DNA of 44,986 nt from Pseudomonadales bacterium (lineage in GTDB: Bacteria > Pseudomonadota > Gammaproteobacteria > Pseudomonadales > Ketobacteraceae): positions 1-44,986 of the forward strand of contig JAGUVW010000037.1 in assembly GCA_020062665.1 (NCBI GenBank), read 5' to 3'. Made by a program: the position numbers and the translations under genes. A model generated the notes under the pieces. That model worked only from the letters and a program-made list of their open reading frames with translations, had not been told where the DNA came from and made no database searches. Positions 36,645-44,986 of the stretch are shown one piece after another; the first letter of the stretch is position 1, and each line of letters begins with the position of its first letter.

Positions 36645-37592
36645 TCAGGTGCTCGCGTTCGCCAGCTCCACCCGGTTGCGACCGTTCTGCTTGGCGCGGT
36701 AGAGGGCCTTGTCGGCATCGGCCACCAGATCTTCCACCCTGGTGTGATCACTGTGTTGCAGCGCGACGCCCAGGCTGCAGCTGACACCAAACTCGCCCTG
36801 GCTGCTGCCAAAACGCAGTTCACTCACCAGCTTGCGCAACCGTTCCAGCGTTTGCACGCCGTGTTCTGCATCCATGCCGGGCAGCACCAGCAGAAATTCC
36901 TCGCCACCGTAACGGCCGAACACATCCACTTCGCGGATATTGTGCTGGATCGTCTCCGTCATGCGGATCAGCACCTTGTCGCCGCTGGCGTGGCCGTGCG
37001 TGTCATTCACCCGCTTGAAGTGATCCATGTCGAGCACCGCCAGCATCAGGCCGGTGCCGTATCGACGTGCCAGATTGAACAGCATGCGCGCGTCGTCCAG
37101 CAGGGCGCGACGGTTGCGAATGCCGGTGAGTTCGTCGGTGCGGGACAGTGTTTCTGCCAGCAGCTTGGCTTCGTTCAGGGCCTGCACGCTGTTTTTCAGA
37201 TCGCTGATGTCGGTGGCGATTTCGATGCGGGCGCGGCGGCCATTGATCCAGGTGATGGCCTGATCCCGGCATTGATACCAGCGGCCGTTGACGGTGTTCT
37301 GGAATTCCCACACCAGCACGCCGGTGGGATTGCCCTGGGCATCCACCAGTTTGGGATTGGTGCAGAAGGAGCAGGGGCCGGTCTGGTCGGATTGCAGCAG
37401 GCGCCAGCATTGCTGGCCGATGCCGTCACCCCAGATTTGCCTGCCATACTGATTGATGAAATAGATCTCGTAGGTTTCCATGTCCGCCACGTACACCAAG
37501 GCGTCGATGGCGTCGAGAATGGCTTGCAGGCTCTCGTATGCCTGGCCGGCGCTCAGCAGATCGGGGGAAAGCGGTGAGTTCTTTGACGGCAT
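36645..37592 (-). CDS. PAS-like and GGDEF diguanylate cyclase
   Basis: A 315-residue protein that makes cyclic di-GMP from two GTP. Residues about 20-140 form a PAS-like sensor (ALVYVADMETYEIYFINQYG) with Cys in GQQCWRLL and a C-x-x-C (GPCSFC). A helix joins it to the GGDEF domain. The active site is GGEEF, and an inhibitory I-site R-E-V-D lies five residues before it, so the enzyme should be catalytically active and feedback-controlled. No membrane segment is present. It is divergent from the thioredoxin-CcdA-like gene. Confidence 0.92.
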   Translation of the reverse strand: MPSKNSPLSPDLLSAGQAYESLQAILDAIDALVYVADMETYEIYFINQYGRQIWGDGIGQQCWRLLQSDQTGPCSFCTNPKLVDAQGNPTGVLVWEFQNTVNGRWYQCRDQAITWINGRRARIEIATDISDLKNSVQALNEAKLLAETLSRTDELTGIRNRRALLDDARMLFNLARRYGTGLMLAVLDMDHFKRVNDTHGHASGDKVLIRMTETIQHNIREVDVFGRYGGEEFLLVLPGMDAEHGVQTLERLRKLVSELRFGSSQGEFGVSCSLGVALQHSDHTRVEDLVADADKALYRAKQNGRNRVELANAST

Positions 37593-37677
37593 GCGGCAGT
37601 GGCTCGCTGGATTTCATGTAAGTATAGAAGCCGTCTGGCATTGTGTAGAAGGCTCGAAAATTGAACAGGATCAATTC

Positions 37678-38835
37678 ATGGTGCTGAAAGGACGGCGTCC
37701 GGCAGGCAGATCGCGCTGGAATCTCATGCCGCTGATGTTGGCGTGGCTGTTGTGTGCCTGGTTGCTGCCGGTGCAGGCCCAACCGGCACAACAACCACTG
37801 CAGAATGCCACGTTGCAGGTGTATGTGCGAGCCGGCTGTCCGCACTGCGCCGACGCCAAGCAGTTCCTCGCCACACTGGCGCAGCAGCGTCCGGATCTGC
37901 AGATTGTGTTTCGGCCCGTGGATACGGATGCTGCTGCGCGCGCCGAATTGCTCGACGTGTCCCGAGCCAACGGCATCTGGCCGCCGGGCGTTCCCACTTT
38001 CGTCATGAATGGGCGTGTGATGGTGGGCTTTGGTGTGCCGGAGGAAAGCGGCCCGGCCCTGCTGGCTTTTATCGATGAGGGACAGCCTCAGGCTGAAAAA
38101 ATCAGCCTGCCATTCCTCGGTGAACTGGATGTGGCGCGAATCGGCTTGCCGCTGTTCACCCTGGCGCTGGGATTGCTCGACGGCTTCAACCCCTGTGCCA
38201 CCTGGGTGCTGCTGTTCCTGCTGTCGTTCCTGGTGCATTTGCGGGATCGTCTGCGTATTGCGTTGGTGGCGGGGACTTTTGTGCTGGTGAGCGGGCTGGT
38301 GTACTACGCCTTCATGGCGGCGTGGCTCAACGTGTTTCTGGTGGCCGGCATGTCCGACCCGTTGCGGTGGGGATTGGCCGTGCTGGCGCTGGTGATCGGC
38401 GCGGTAAACGTGAAGGATTTCATCGCGTTTGGCAAAGGTCTATCGCTGTCGATTCCGGCAGCGGCGAAGCCGGGATTGTACGCGCGGATGAGGGGCGTGC
38501 TGCACGCCGAGGCACTGTCGGCATCGCTGCTGGCGGTGGCGATGCTTGCCGTCGTAGTGAATTTCGTCGAGCTGCTGTGCACCGCTGGATTGCCGGCGAT
38601 TTACACCGCCGTGCTCACCCAGCAGCAGGTTGGCACCGGCAACTACTACGCCTACCTGGGCCTGTATATTCTTGCCTACATGGCCGATGACGCGCTGATG
38701 GTGACACTTGCGGTGATCGCGCTGGGCAGCAAAAAACTGACGGAGAACACAGGCCGCTGGCTGAAGTTGCTAAGTGGCAGCGTGATGTTGCTGCTTGGAC
38801 TGGTGATGTTGTTGCGCCCGGGCTGGTTGCTGTAG
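37678..38835 (+). CDS. Thioredoxin-like domain fused to a CcdA/DsbD-like membrane protein
   Basis: A 385-residue protein. A signal or membrane segment (about 14-34, ending VQA) is followed by a thioredoxin/glutaredoxin domain with C54-P-H-C57, then about eight transmembrane helices. The membrane part has Cys173 in GFNPCATW and Cys301 in LLCTAGLP, the pair typical of CcdA/DsbD electron carriers. It probably passes reducing power across the inner membrane to periplasmic thiols. ATG 37678 is chosen because AGGA lies seven bases upstream and a hydrophobic leader follows; the open frame further left overlaps the divergent cyclase gene. Confidence 0.85.
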   Translation: MVLKGRRPAGRSRWNLMPLMLAWLLCAWLLPVQAQPAQQPLQNATLQVYVRAGCPHCADAKQFLATLAQQRPDLQIVFRPVDTDAAARAELLDVSRANGIWPPGVPTFVMNGRVMVGFGVPEESGPALLAFIDEGQPQAEKISLPFLGELDVARIGLPLFTLALGLLDGFNPCATWVLLFLLSFLVHLRDRLRIALVAGTFVLVSGLVYYAFMAAWLNVFLVAGMSDPLRWGLAVLALVIGAVNVKDFIAFGKGLSLSIPAAAKPGLYARMRGVLHAEALSASLLAVAMLAVVVNFVELLCTAGLPAIYTAVLTQQQVGTGNYYAYLGLYILAYMADDALMVTLAVIALGSKKLTENTGRWLKLLSGSVMLLLGLVMLLRPGWLL

Positions 38836-39124
38836 CGCGTGTTCCGGCGCTGCACTGCGCAGACACTTGAATTGCAAGGCGAACCTGGTTGCAGCGGCTG
38901 AAAACAGCACCAGCTCTGCACGGAATGTGGCGCCTTGTCGCGGACAAATGCCAGCGTGCCGGTGTCCATTTGTGCGCAGCCATTTTCCGCCGCCGGTGCC
39001 ATTTCACGCCTTCACAAAGGCAGCGCCACTGTCCTCACTAGGTCATAGTGGCACATTCGACGACACCTGCATGATGATCGCGTCTGCTCGCACAGACTCA
39101 CCCTGACATCATGGAGAACGCACA

Positions 39125-39547
39125 ATGAAATTCGGAACCAAGCTCGCTACCGGACTGCTCGCCACATCCACCCTGTTCGCAGTGCTGCCGTCACAGGCCG
39201 CCACCGTCACCTACAATCTGGTGCAGAAAAGCGCCCTCACCAATGTCAATGATGCCGAAGGTCGCTGGCAGTTCGACGGTGGTGATGTGTATCTCGGCAA
39301 TTCACTGGTGGGACACTACACGCGGAAAAAGCGCGTAAGTTTCGGCATTCCCGCCAGCGTCAACAAATCCTCGATGGAAATGACCATCATCTGGGCCACC
39401 GGCAATTACAACTTCACGGTGCAGGGTTCCCACTTCTTCGGCAGTGGTTACCAGATTGGCGGCGTGAGCGCAGTGTCGCCTGGATTCGCCGCATTCGAAA
39501 ATGCCAAATTCACCGGCAGCCCCGGCCAGATCACCATCAGCTATTGA
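39125..39547 (+). CDS. Small secreted protein of unknown function
   Basis: A 140-residue protein with a clear Sec signal peptide (LATGLLATSTLFAVLPSQA, cleavage after about residue 25). The mature part is beta-rich (GRWQFDGGDVYLGNSLVGHY), resembling small beta-barrel proteins, but I assign no family. GGAGA lies nine bases before the ATG. It is probably periplasmic or secreted. It has no cysteines. Confidence 0.8.
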   Translation: MKFGTKLATGLLATSTLFAVLPSQAATVTYNLVQKSALTNVNDAEGRWQFDGGDVYLGNSLVGHYTRKKRVSFGIPASVNKSSMEMTIIWATGNYNFTVQGSHFFGSGYQIGGVSAVSPGFAAFENAKFTGSPGQITISY

Positions 39548-39605
39548 TTCCCTCGCAACCGCAACACGGGCCGGTATCGTGCTGGCCCTTCAAGAGGTCA
39601 AGCCT

Positions 39606-40097
39606 ATGAATTCGAATGTCTTAAGCGTCGGACTGGCGTTGCTGCTGGCCGCCGTTGCTGCGCTGCAGGCTGTGCAGCTGCACGAAACCCGGTCGCAACT
39701 GGATGTGCTGGCTGCGTCGCTGCAGCGCTCAGATGTGCAGGCGACCGCGATCGAAACGGATGCCGGACATGATGTCGCTTCGATCGAATCAGCGACGACT
39801 TCGTCCAAGGACATCTCGGCGGTGACGTTCTCGAAACTGGAAACCCGCATCGCTGCGTTGGAAAAATCCCGCCCGTTGCAAGCGGACAGTGCGACCGTTG
39901 TGCAGCAGGAGCAGCAGGCCCGGCAACTGGCGGATCAGGTGATTGCGGCGGGCTATCTGGATGATCAGCAGTGGCAGACTGTAGCCGCGGACGTCGAAGC
40001 CATGGACAAGGCCAGCAACAGAGCCTTTTGGGAACGCACCTTCGCGGCGATTGAAAGCGGCGATCTGGCGGTGTACGGTTCCGACGCACCGCAATGA
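39606..40097 (+). CDS. Membrane-anchored coiled-coil protein, unknown
   Basis: A 163-residue protein with an N-terminal hydrophobic segment (about 5-22) and then Ala/Gln/Ser-rich helices suited to a coiled coil. ATG 39606 has AGAGG upstream. The segment is more likely an anchor than a cleaved signal. No known domain was recognised. Its last 133 bases overlap a possible gene on the other strand. Confidence 0.65.
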   Translation: MNSNVLSVGLALLLAAVAALQAVQLHETRSQLDVLAASLQRSDVQATAIETDAGHDVASIESATTSSKDISAVTFSKLETRIAALEKSRPLQADSATVVQQEQQARQLADQVIAAGYLDDQQWQTVAADVEAMDKASNRAFWERTFAAIESGDLAVYGSDAPQ

Positions 40098-40495
40098 CGC
40101 TGCAGATAGCACAAGGGCACACAGTAATGGCTGTTGCAGATATCCGAGCGCCATTCCTGTGGCAGCACGCACCCCGTGGTTGTCTGGTTGCTGCATGAAG
40201 CAGTCACCGAATTGTCCGGTACGCGCTCCAGATAACGTTGCGGCAGTTGATCGTTGACCCGCTGCAGAAGCTCTTCCAGCAGCGCACGATCCTGCTCTGC
40301 TTCGTGCTGTTCGATGCGTTGCCGATGTTGCTGGCGTGCGGATTCCTGCGCGGCCCGTTCCCGCAGCTGCTGGCGATGAAATGCCAACTGTGTCTCGAGG
40401 AGCTGGGGGTGACTCGTGTACCGGCGCTGCAGCCAGCACTGACAATCGAAACGGTGGCATACCGGAGTGGGTTTGCCGGCATTCGCATCTGTCAC
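39965..40495 (-). CDS. Possible Cys-rich coiled-coil protein
   Basis: A 176-residue open frame starting with GTG. The first ~90 residues are Gln/Arg/Glu-rich helix (HRQQLRERAAQESARQQHRQ), followed by a Cys-rich part. CTG- and CAG-heavy codon use looks like real coding DNA, and the + strand frame here looks less natural. No clear ribosome site is present, and the overlap with the convergent gene is unusually long, so it may be shorter or not a gene. Confidence 0.45.
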   Translation of the reverse strand: MTDANAGKPTPVCHRFDCQCWLQRRYTSHPQLLETQLAFHRQQLRERAAQESARQQHRQRIEQHEAEQDRALLEELLQRVNDQLPQRYLERVPDNSVTASCSNQTTTGCVLPQEWRSDICNSHYCVPLCYLQRHCGASEPYTARSPLSIAAKVRSQKALLLALSMASTSAATVCHC

Positions 40496-40569
40496 ATTTC
40501 TGGAATCTTGTCATTGCAGAATCGTGAGCTCATTTACTGCTTCCAGTGGCGTGCCCCAGCGAGATTCCT

Positions 40570-40842
40570 ATGCCCGACAATCTGCACCGTGGACGTTGGC
40601 TGCTGGCCTCCGGCATGACAATTCTGCTGGGCGCTGGCGGCTGTACCCATCAGCAACTCTACGATTCCACGCGCAACTGGCGCATTCTGGAGTGCCAGCG
40701 TGAGGTGGAAGATCTGGAATACGATGCCTGTATGGATCGCGCCATGATTTCCTATGGGGAGTATGAGCGCCTGCGCAATGAAGAGGCGAATGCTCCGCCG
40801 CAGGATCAGTCGGACATGTTGCACTGGACGTTGCGTCAGTAG
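40570..40842 (+). CDS. Small lipoprotein, unknown
   Basis: A 90-residue protein with a lipobox LGAGGC (Cys at about 25), followed by a short acidic, Tyr- and Arg-rich domain with one more Cys pair (ECQREV, YDACMD). Likely attached to the outer membrane. ATG 40570 is preferred; an in-frame GTG at 40546 would spoil the short leader. It converges on the large lipoprotein gene across a terminator. Confidence 0.72.
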   Translation: MPDNLHRGRWLLASGMTILLGAGGCTHQQLYDSTRNWRILECQREVEDLEYDACMDRAMISYGEYERLRNEEANAPPQDQSDMLHWTLRQ

Positions 40843-40873
40843 AAAACTTCCCGCCACCCTGATTTGGCAGACA

Positions 40874-40906
40874 TAAAAAAACCGGCTGTGTTGCCACAGC
40901 CGGTTT
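40874..40906 (-). terminator. Terminator between convergent genes
   Basis: A 12-bp perfect stem (AAACCGGCTGTG at 40879-40890, CACAGCCGGTTT at 40895-40906) with loop TTGC. Read on the minus strand it ends in a run of T, so it mainly serves the 775-residue lipoprotein gene. It may also stop the small lipoprotein transcript. Confidence 0.85.
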
Positions 40907-40927
40907 GGGTTTGCCTTGTAAACCGCT

Positions 40928-43255
40928 TTACTGAACTTCAGTAGTGAACGTCACCACCGGGCAGCCCTGCTCGCGTTTGAGCAGTGCGGTGCGGGCGCAG
41001 ATTTCCACAGAGTGGGAACCGGCCAGCAGACGGGACAGGTGAATGGTCTCGCGGTGTTTCCACACTGACCAGGCGCCGCCGTCCACGCGATAGCGGTGTT
41101 CGAGCAGACCGAAGGCCGGGCTCGGGTTCACGCCGTTCACGTCGATGGTCACTTCACCATTGGCCACGTTAACTGCTTTCGACGTTACGGTGCCGGTGGC
41201 GGACACTTCTTCCTGGGTCACGGTGATGTCAGCTGTGGTGTAGTTCACCACAGTGCTCGGCCGCGGTGCTGCCTCGGTGGTGGCCAGCGGAATCAGGTCA
41301 CCCGTCAGCGCCAGGCTGTTGTTGCCTTCGCCTGCAATCCAGAACTTGTTCATGTGCAGGGTATGGTTGTAGATGCGTGGCAGCGGCACGGCCTTCAGCT
41401 TGGCAGCCAGACGTGGCAGCACGGCAGGCATGAAGTAATCCAGTGTGCCGTTGATGAACGACGACGGGATGATCAGCATGCCGCTGGTGTCGGTCTTGCT
41501 GATGAAGATGGTGGGCAGCTGCTCGATACCGATGCTCAGGTAGCCATCATCGGTGGCATTGATTTCGAACGGCACTTCCAGATCAAAGGTCACGCCGAAC
41601 AGTGTGCGGTACTCGCCCCACTCGGGCTTGTACAGGTCGAACGCCAGGTACACATCGCTCCAGCCGAACTTGCCGGGTGCGCCATCGTCGCTGGGCATCA
41701 GCTTGATGTATGGTGCGCTGACCGGTTCGATGCGCATGCCGATCTTGGCGCCTTCACCGAACTCGGAACCTGCCGCGTACACCTGGATGCCCTCCGGGGT
41801 GGCGTTGGCATAGGTTTCCGGGCGGATCTGCATGGTGGTTACACCAGCTTCATGGGCGGCCAGGAAGGCCTGGTTGAGCACGTTGGCATTGATGGAGGCG
41901 CCGAAATCGAACGGCACACCATCGGGATCGACTGCGCCCAGGCTCGGGGTGTCACCGGGAACATAGAGCGAGCCCAGCGCGCCGGGAATGCCTGCCGGAG
42001 GCTCCGGTGCCCAGATGCGGGTGGACAGATCCACAGTAATACCGCGACCGAATGTATCCAGGAACTGGGGCAGGGCACGGACATTCAGTTTTTCGCCGTC
42101 GTCCAGGGTCACCAGATGCAGGTTGATCGGGATGTCCTTGATGAAGTCGGAGGCGATCGGAATGATGAACCGTTGCAGAATGTCGATGAACAGTGGCTTC
42201 AGCAGCTCGACCACCCAGCTCACAGTGAGGCTGGTGATCTTGTCGAGGAAAGACGGCACGTACTGGAAGTCCAGCCATACGGTGCTGTTCTGCACACGGG
42301 TGCCAAACAGCGCCAGATCCAGATCGGCATTCACGATATCCAGCAGGATGTCGGTCCACAGCTTCACGTCGTCGATGTTTGCAGTGACGCGGGAGTTGTA
42401 GGGCAGGAAGCTGATGTGGCCGCTGAACTGCATGCCCAGCTTGAACTTCTTGGTGTTCAGGTAAGTGGCGATGCGCTCGTTGTCCAGCACGTTCAGGTCG
42501 ATGGCGATATCCTGGAACGACAGCTCGGTCACTTTCAGATTCAGTTCGAAAATCGGAATGAAGAAAATATCGAAGTCCGCCAGCTTGTAAGTCGGGATGC
42601 CGTTGATGATCTGCTGGAAGTTGGCTTTCTTCAGTTCGGTGGTCAGCGCAGAGGTCAGGAAGTCCAGGCCGCCCTGGTTCAGACGCGCGGAAATGCCGGT
42701 GAACTGGGTATCGCGATGGGCGAACTGGGTTTCGCTGGTGTGGCCGAAGTTGTCAGTAGCGACGAACGTGTTGACCGGTTGCTCGAGATACGAAACGCTG
42801 AACGCGTTTTTCTCATCCAGCGTAACGGCGACGCCATCCAGCGTCACGCTGGCAATGCCGCCACGATCGACCACATAGCCGCTCACGATATTGCTGTCGT
42901 GATCGGTGTCGGTGATGCGGATGGAGGGGCCTTCCGTATCGTAGTAAAAATAAATCTGTTTGACCTGCTTGTTGGCGGTGACGCGGAACACGTTGCGACC
43001 GGAGTAGATCACATCAGACAGATCCGGTGTTGTGGCGGTAGCGCCGCTGGCAGTGACAGCAAAACGGTCGGTGACGATCGTTGAGTTCAGCTGGATCTTG
43101 AGATCCGCGGGAGCACCACCGGTGAACGCTATCGCGAAGGATGCGGGCATCTCATCGTCGACAAAGTTGTTGGTGGGCGCTGTTATCGAGACCTGCTTAC
43201 AGGCGGCGAGCGCCATCACAGTAAGCAGTAACAACAGGGTTTTTATTGTTTTCAC
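40928..43255 (-). CDS. Large lipoprotein with possible BPI/TULIP lipid-binding fold
   Basis: A 775-residue lipoprotein. The leader ends VMALAAC, lipid-modified Cys19. Residues about 25-175 resemble two Ig-like beta domains. From about 187 the sequence ISARLNQGGLDFLTSALTTELKK resembles the start of BPI/LBP proteins, which form the tubular lipid-binding (TULIP) fold, and the long alternating strand-helix region to about 640 has a length fitting two such barrels. The C-terminal ~110 residues are again Ig-like. The start is GTG at 43255 with AAGGGG upstream. No enzyme motif is visible. Inference: lipid or envelope binding at the outer membrane. Confidence 0.7.
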   Translation of the reverse strand: MKTIKTLLLLLTVMALAACKQVSITAPTNNFVDDEMPASFAIAFTGGAPADLKIQLNSTIVTDRFAVTASGATATTPDLSDVIYSGRNVFRVTANKQVKQIYFYYDTEGPSIRITDTDHDSNIVSGYVVDRGGIASVTLDGVAVTLDEKNAFSVSYLEQPVNTFVATDNFGHTSETQFAHRDTQFTGISARLNQGGLDFLTSALTTELKKANFQQIINGIPTYKLADFDIFFIPIFELNLKVTELSFQDIAIDLNVLDNERIATYLNTKKFKLGMQFSGHISFLPYNSRVTANIDDVKLWTDILLDIVNADLDLALFGTRVQNSTVWLDFQYVPSFLDKITSLTVSWVVELLKPLFIDILQRFIIPIASDFIKDIPINLHLVTLDDGEKLNVRALPQFLDTFGRGITVDLSTRIWAPEPPAGIPGALGSLYVPGDTPSLGAVDPDGVPFDFGASINANVLNQAFLAAHEAGVTTMQIRPETYANATPEGIQVYAAGSEFGEGAKIGMRIEPVSAPYIKLMPSDDGAPGKFGWSDVYLAFDLYKPEWGEYRTLFGVTFDLEVPFEINATDDGYLSIGIEQLPTIFISKTDTSGMLIIPSSFINGTLDYFMPAVLPRLAAKLKAVPLPRIYNHTLHMNKFWIAGEGNNSLALTGDLIPLATTEAAPRPSTVVNYTTADITVTQEEVSATGTVTSKAVNVANGEVTIDVNGVNPSPAFGLLEHRYRVDGGAWSVWKHRETIHLSRLLAGSHSVEICARTALLKREQGCPVVTFTTEVQ

Positions 43256-43624
43256 GTTGTGCCCCTTTTCAATCGAACAAGTTTGTTGTTTTTCAGTTTT
43301 GCTGAGTCAAACCAAACAAAATACAGAGTTTTGGGAACTCGGTATCGTTTCATGCTACCGCAACCGGCGCTGCAGTAAAGTTAAAATTAGTATACAAATT
43401 GGACTGATTGGTTAATCAAGCGAGGTGGGTGTTTTTGCCCGGGTGACCCTGGCGGAATGGCAGCCTTGGCAAATGACGTTGACGCTTCTGCAAACGATTG
43501 AATTATCAGCGGTGAAACATTGCAGGGCGCGTGTTACAGATCAGAACAAATGGTTACCGATCGGTTGAATAGCCCCCTGTGCGGTGGTCTGGGCGTCTGT
43601 GGTCGCGCCGATGGCTGCTGCGGC
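43256..43624. other. Spacer between large lipoprotein gene and nsrR
   Basis: About 370 bases. It presumably carries the minus-strand promoter of the lipoprotein gene in the AT-rich part at 43300-43410. No clear -35/-10 pair, hairpin or gene could be singled out. Confidence 0.4.
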
Positions 43625-44065
43625 TCAGGAGGCGATACCCAACAGACGGATCAGCTCCGGCTGCCGGCTGCTGGGCAACAGGTCGGCGAGGGAGTAGTGA
43701 TCGAGCACCTGAAAGAAAGCCTCCAGCGCCTCCGCCAGCACGTGTTTCAGCCGGCAGGCGGGGGTGATCAGACAGTTACCGGGGTTGTCGAAGCATTCCA
43801 CCAGGGCCAGATCCTGTTCCGTGTCCCGCACCAGCGCGCCCAGATTGATGTGGGCCGGGTCACCCTGCAGGCGCAGGCCCCCGTTCTTGCCCCGCTGCGC
43901 CACCAGGTAACCTTTGGCGTTGAGGGACTGGACGATCTTCATGAGATGGTTTTTCGAGATCCCGTAGCGATCGGCAATTTCACCGATGGTGGATTGTGCT
44001 TCCCCTTTGAGCGCGACATAGATCAATACGCGCAGAGCGTAATCGGTATGGCGGGTGATATGCAT
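43625..44065 (-). CDS. nsrR: Rrf2-family nitric-oxide-sensing repressor NsrR
   Basis: A 146-residue Rrf2 regulator. The N-terminus has a winged helix (MHITRHTDYALRVLIY, ISKNHLMKIVQSL), and three cysteines in ECFDNPGNC and PACRL bind the [2Fe-2S] or [4Fe-4S] cluster that reacts with NO. NsrR represses NO-detoxification genes until NO destroys the cluster. ATG 44065 has AGGGAG upstream. It lies 16 bases after nnrS on the same strand, so it is probably co-transcribed with one of its own targets. Confidence 0.93.
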   Translation of the reverse strand: MHITRHTDYALRVLIYVALKGEAQSTIGEIADRYGISKNHLMKIVQSLNAKGYLVAQRGKNGGLRLQGDPAHINLGALVRDTEQDLALVECFDNPGNCLITPACRLKHVLAEALEAFFQVLDHYSLADLLPSSRQPELIRLLGIAS

Positions 44066-44081
44066 GGCAGGCTCCCTGGGA

Positions 44082-44986
44082 TCAGCCGGGGCGGCCGTCC
44101 GCCCGGGGGCGGCTCAGGATGGGCCAGTAGATCAGCACGAAGCCACCAAAGGCGATGATCCAGCCGGTTGCCGCCAGGGTGATGCCCGGCGTGTAGCTGA
44201 CCCAGCCCAGGGCCGTCAGCAGGCGGGCGCAGGCCGCCACCAGCATGGCGCCATAGAGCCATACCACCAGGGCGGGCAGGCGGAGGGGACGGCCGGTATG
44301 GCCCAGGCTCACCCGGGTCATCACCCCCAGGATCAATGTGCCCACGGCGCCAACCCCCAGGGCGTGCTGCCAGACCGACGGGGCCACCAGTCCGAAGGCG
44401 GCCAGGCCTTTCAGCGCCAGGGCCAGCACAATCCACAGATAGGCCAGATGCAGAATCCATAGCAGCGGTTCCCGCGCTACCCGCCAGCCCTGCCACAACA
44501 GCAGGCGCACGCCGTTGAGCACAGCGGCCAGCAACGCGATGGCACCGGCAATCGCTGGCATTTGGCTCAGAAAATCCGCTGGCACCAGCAGAGCGGTCGC
44601 GATCAGCACGGCGCGATCCAGGGGAGCCGACACCCGCACAGCTTCCGCCGGCAGCCCCTGGGCTTTCAGCCAGTTGGTACTGAAGGCCGGCGTGATGCGG
44701 CCGGCAATGACCACCATCATGAGGGTAATCAGGTTGAAGGCCATCAGTTGTCCGCTTTGCAGCCAGGCCAGGCTGCGTTGCCAGAGCCCCACGTGCATCA
44801 TCAGATTGGCCAGGGTGAGCAGCAGCAGGATGGCGCCCAGGATCAGGTTGCGCCGGTTGCGATAGCGCAGTAGCACCCGCATCACATAGATGCCCAATAC
44901 CGGCAGAAACAGCAGGTCGATCAGCGACGCCAGCCCTGCCGGCAGCCAGCCGGCGGTCCACATGGCGATCCGCCCCGCCAGCCACA
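44082..44986 (-). CDS. nnrS: NnrS family membrane protein, 5' end outside the window
   Basis: At least 301 residues of a multi-pass heme- and copper-containing membrane protein linked to nitric-oxide stress. Visible parts include WLAGRIAMWTAGWL, RRNLILGAILLLLTLANLMMH and ITPAFSTNW, with about ten hydrophobic segments. The frame stays open to the right edge and the usual length is about 400 residues, so roughly 100 residues are missing; the ATG at 44963 is internal. It is next to nsrR, as in many bacteria. Confidence 0.88.
   Translation of the reverse strand, partial: WLAGRIAMWTAGWLPAGLASLIDLLFLPVLGIYVMRVLLRYRNRRNLILGAILLLLTLANLMMHVGLWQRSLAWLQSGQLMAFNLITLMMVVIAGRITPAFSTNWLKAQGLPAEAVRVSAPLDRAVLIATALLVPADFLSQMPAIAGAIALLAAVLNGVRLLLWQGWRVAREPLLWILHLAYLWIVLALALKGLAAFGLVAPSVWQHALGVGAVGTLILGVMTRVSLGHTGRPLRLPALVVWLYGAMLVAACARLLTALGWVSYTPGITLAATGWIIAFGGFVLIYWPILSRPRADGRPG

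Noticed and set aside
41096-43084. 662-codon + strand frame opposite the large lipoprotein
   Set aside because: His/Val/Gln-rich shadow; the minus strand has a lipobox, ribosome site and terminator.
44055-44462. Open frames on both strands around nnrS
   Set aside because: The NnrS membrane segments explain the coding; the others are compositional shadows.
1-44986. CRISPR array, tRNA or rRNA genes
   Set aside because: No regularly spaced repeats and no cloverleaf or rRNA-like sequence noticed while reading both strands; small RNAs cannot be excluded without a covariance search.

Overview
The window looks like a proteobacterial chromosome, most likely a gammaproteobacterium. The evidence is the mix of NsrR/NnrS nitrosative-stress genes, a quinone-linked molybdenum oxidoreductase, lipoproteins and a GGDEF protein in GC-rich DNA on the right, next to a lower-GC defence island on the left. 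The species cannot be fixed from sequence alone.

Left edge (1-1154): the last codons and the terminal inverted repeat of an IS3-family element, then about 1 kb with no convincing gene. From 1155 to about 31.4 kb lies a stacked anti-phage island, with nearly all genes on the + strand. In order: (1) an RtcR-like sigma-54 activator with a CARF-type sensor domain; (2) a complete type I restriction-modification set hsdR-hsdM-hsdS; (3) an RloC-like ATPase with a zinc-hook motif and a possible anticodon-nuclease C-terminus; (4) a broken 5' fragment of a DUF262 gene; (5) an AT-rich three-gene cassette with a membrane-anchored GTPase and two unrecognised partners; (6) an intact DUF262/HNH (GmrSD-like) gene; (7) a Druantia type III pair, druH-druE; (8) a permuted papain-like hydrolase; (9) a GC-rich ABC-3C system (nuclease-like effector, middle component, DUF3732 ATPase); (10) an orphan multi-pass membrane protein.

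The most interesting find is a regulatory circuit at 2.4-2.7 kb. A perfect 10-3-10 inverted repeat lies in the 3' coding part of the sigma-54 activator, and a good sigma-54 (-24/-12) promoter lies just before hsdR. The layout suggests that this restriction locus is switched on by a ligand-sensing sigma-54 activator. The known RtcR family senses RNA damage and the last gene of the locus is a candidate tRNA nuclease, so an RNA-damage feedback loop is possible; that last step is inference. The second candidate for something undescribed is the GTPase cassette (11.5-13.4 kb), which sits between a dead and an intact copy of the same DUF262 5' end.

Right part (32.4-45 kb): ordinary-looking, GC-rich chromosome. 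It holds a two-gene molybdopterin oxidoreductase operon whose second gene fuses the iron-sulfur and membrane-anchor subunits, preceded by two direct repeats 42 bp apart; a diguanylate cyclase; a divergent thioredoxin-CcdA-like fusion; small secreted and lipoprotein genes; a 775-residue lipoprotein that may carry a BPI/TULIP lipid-binding fold; and an nnrS-nsrR operon running off the right edge. No rRNA, tRNA or CRISPR array was seen. GC statements are by eye.
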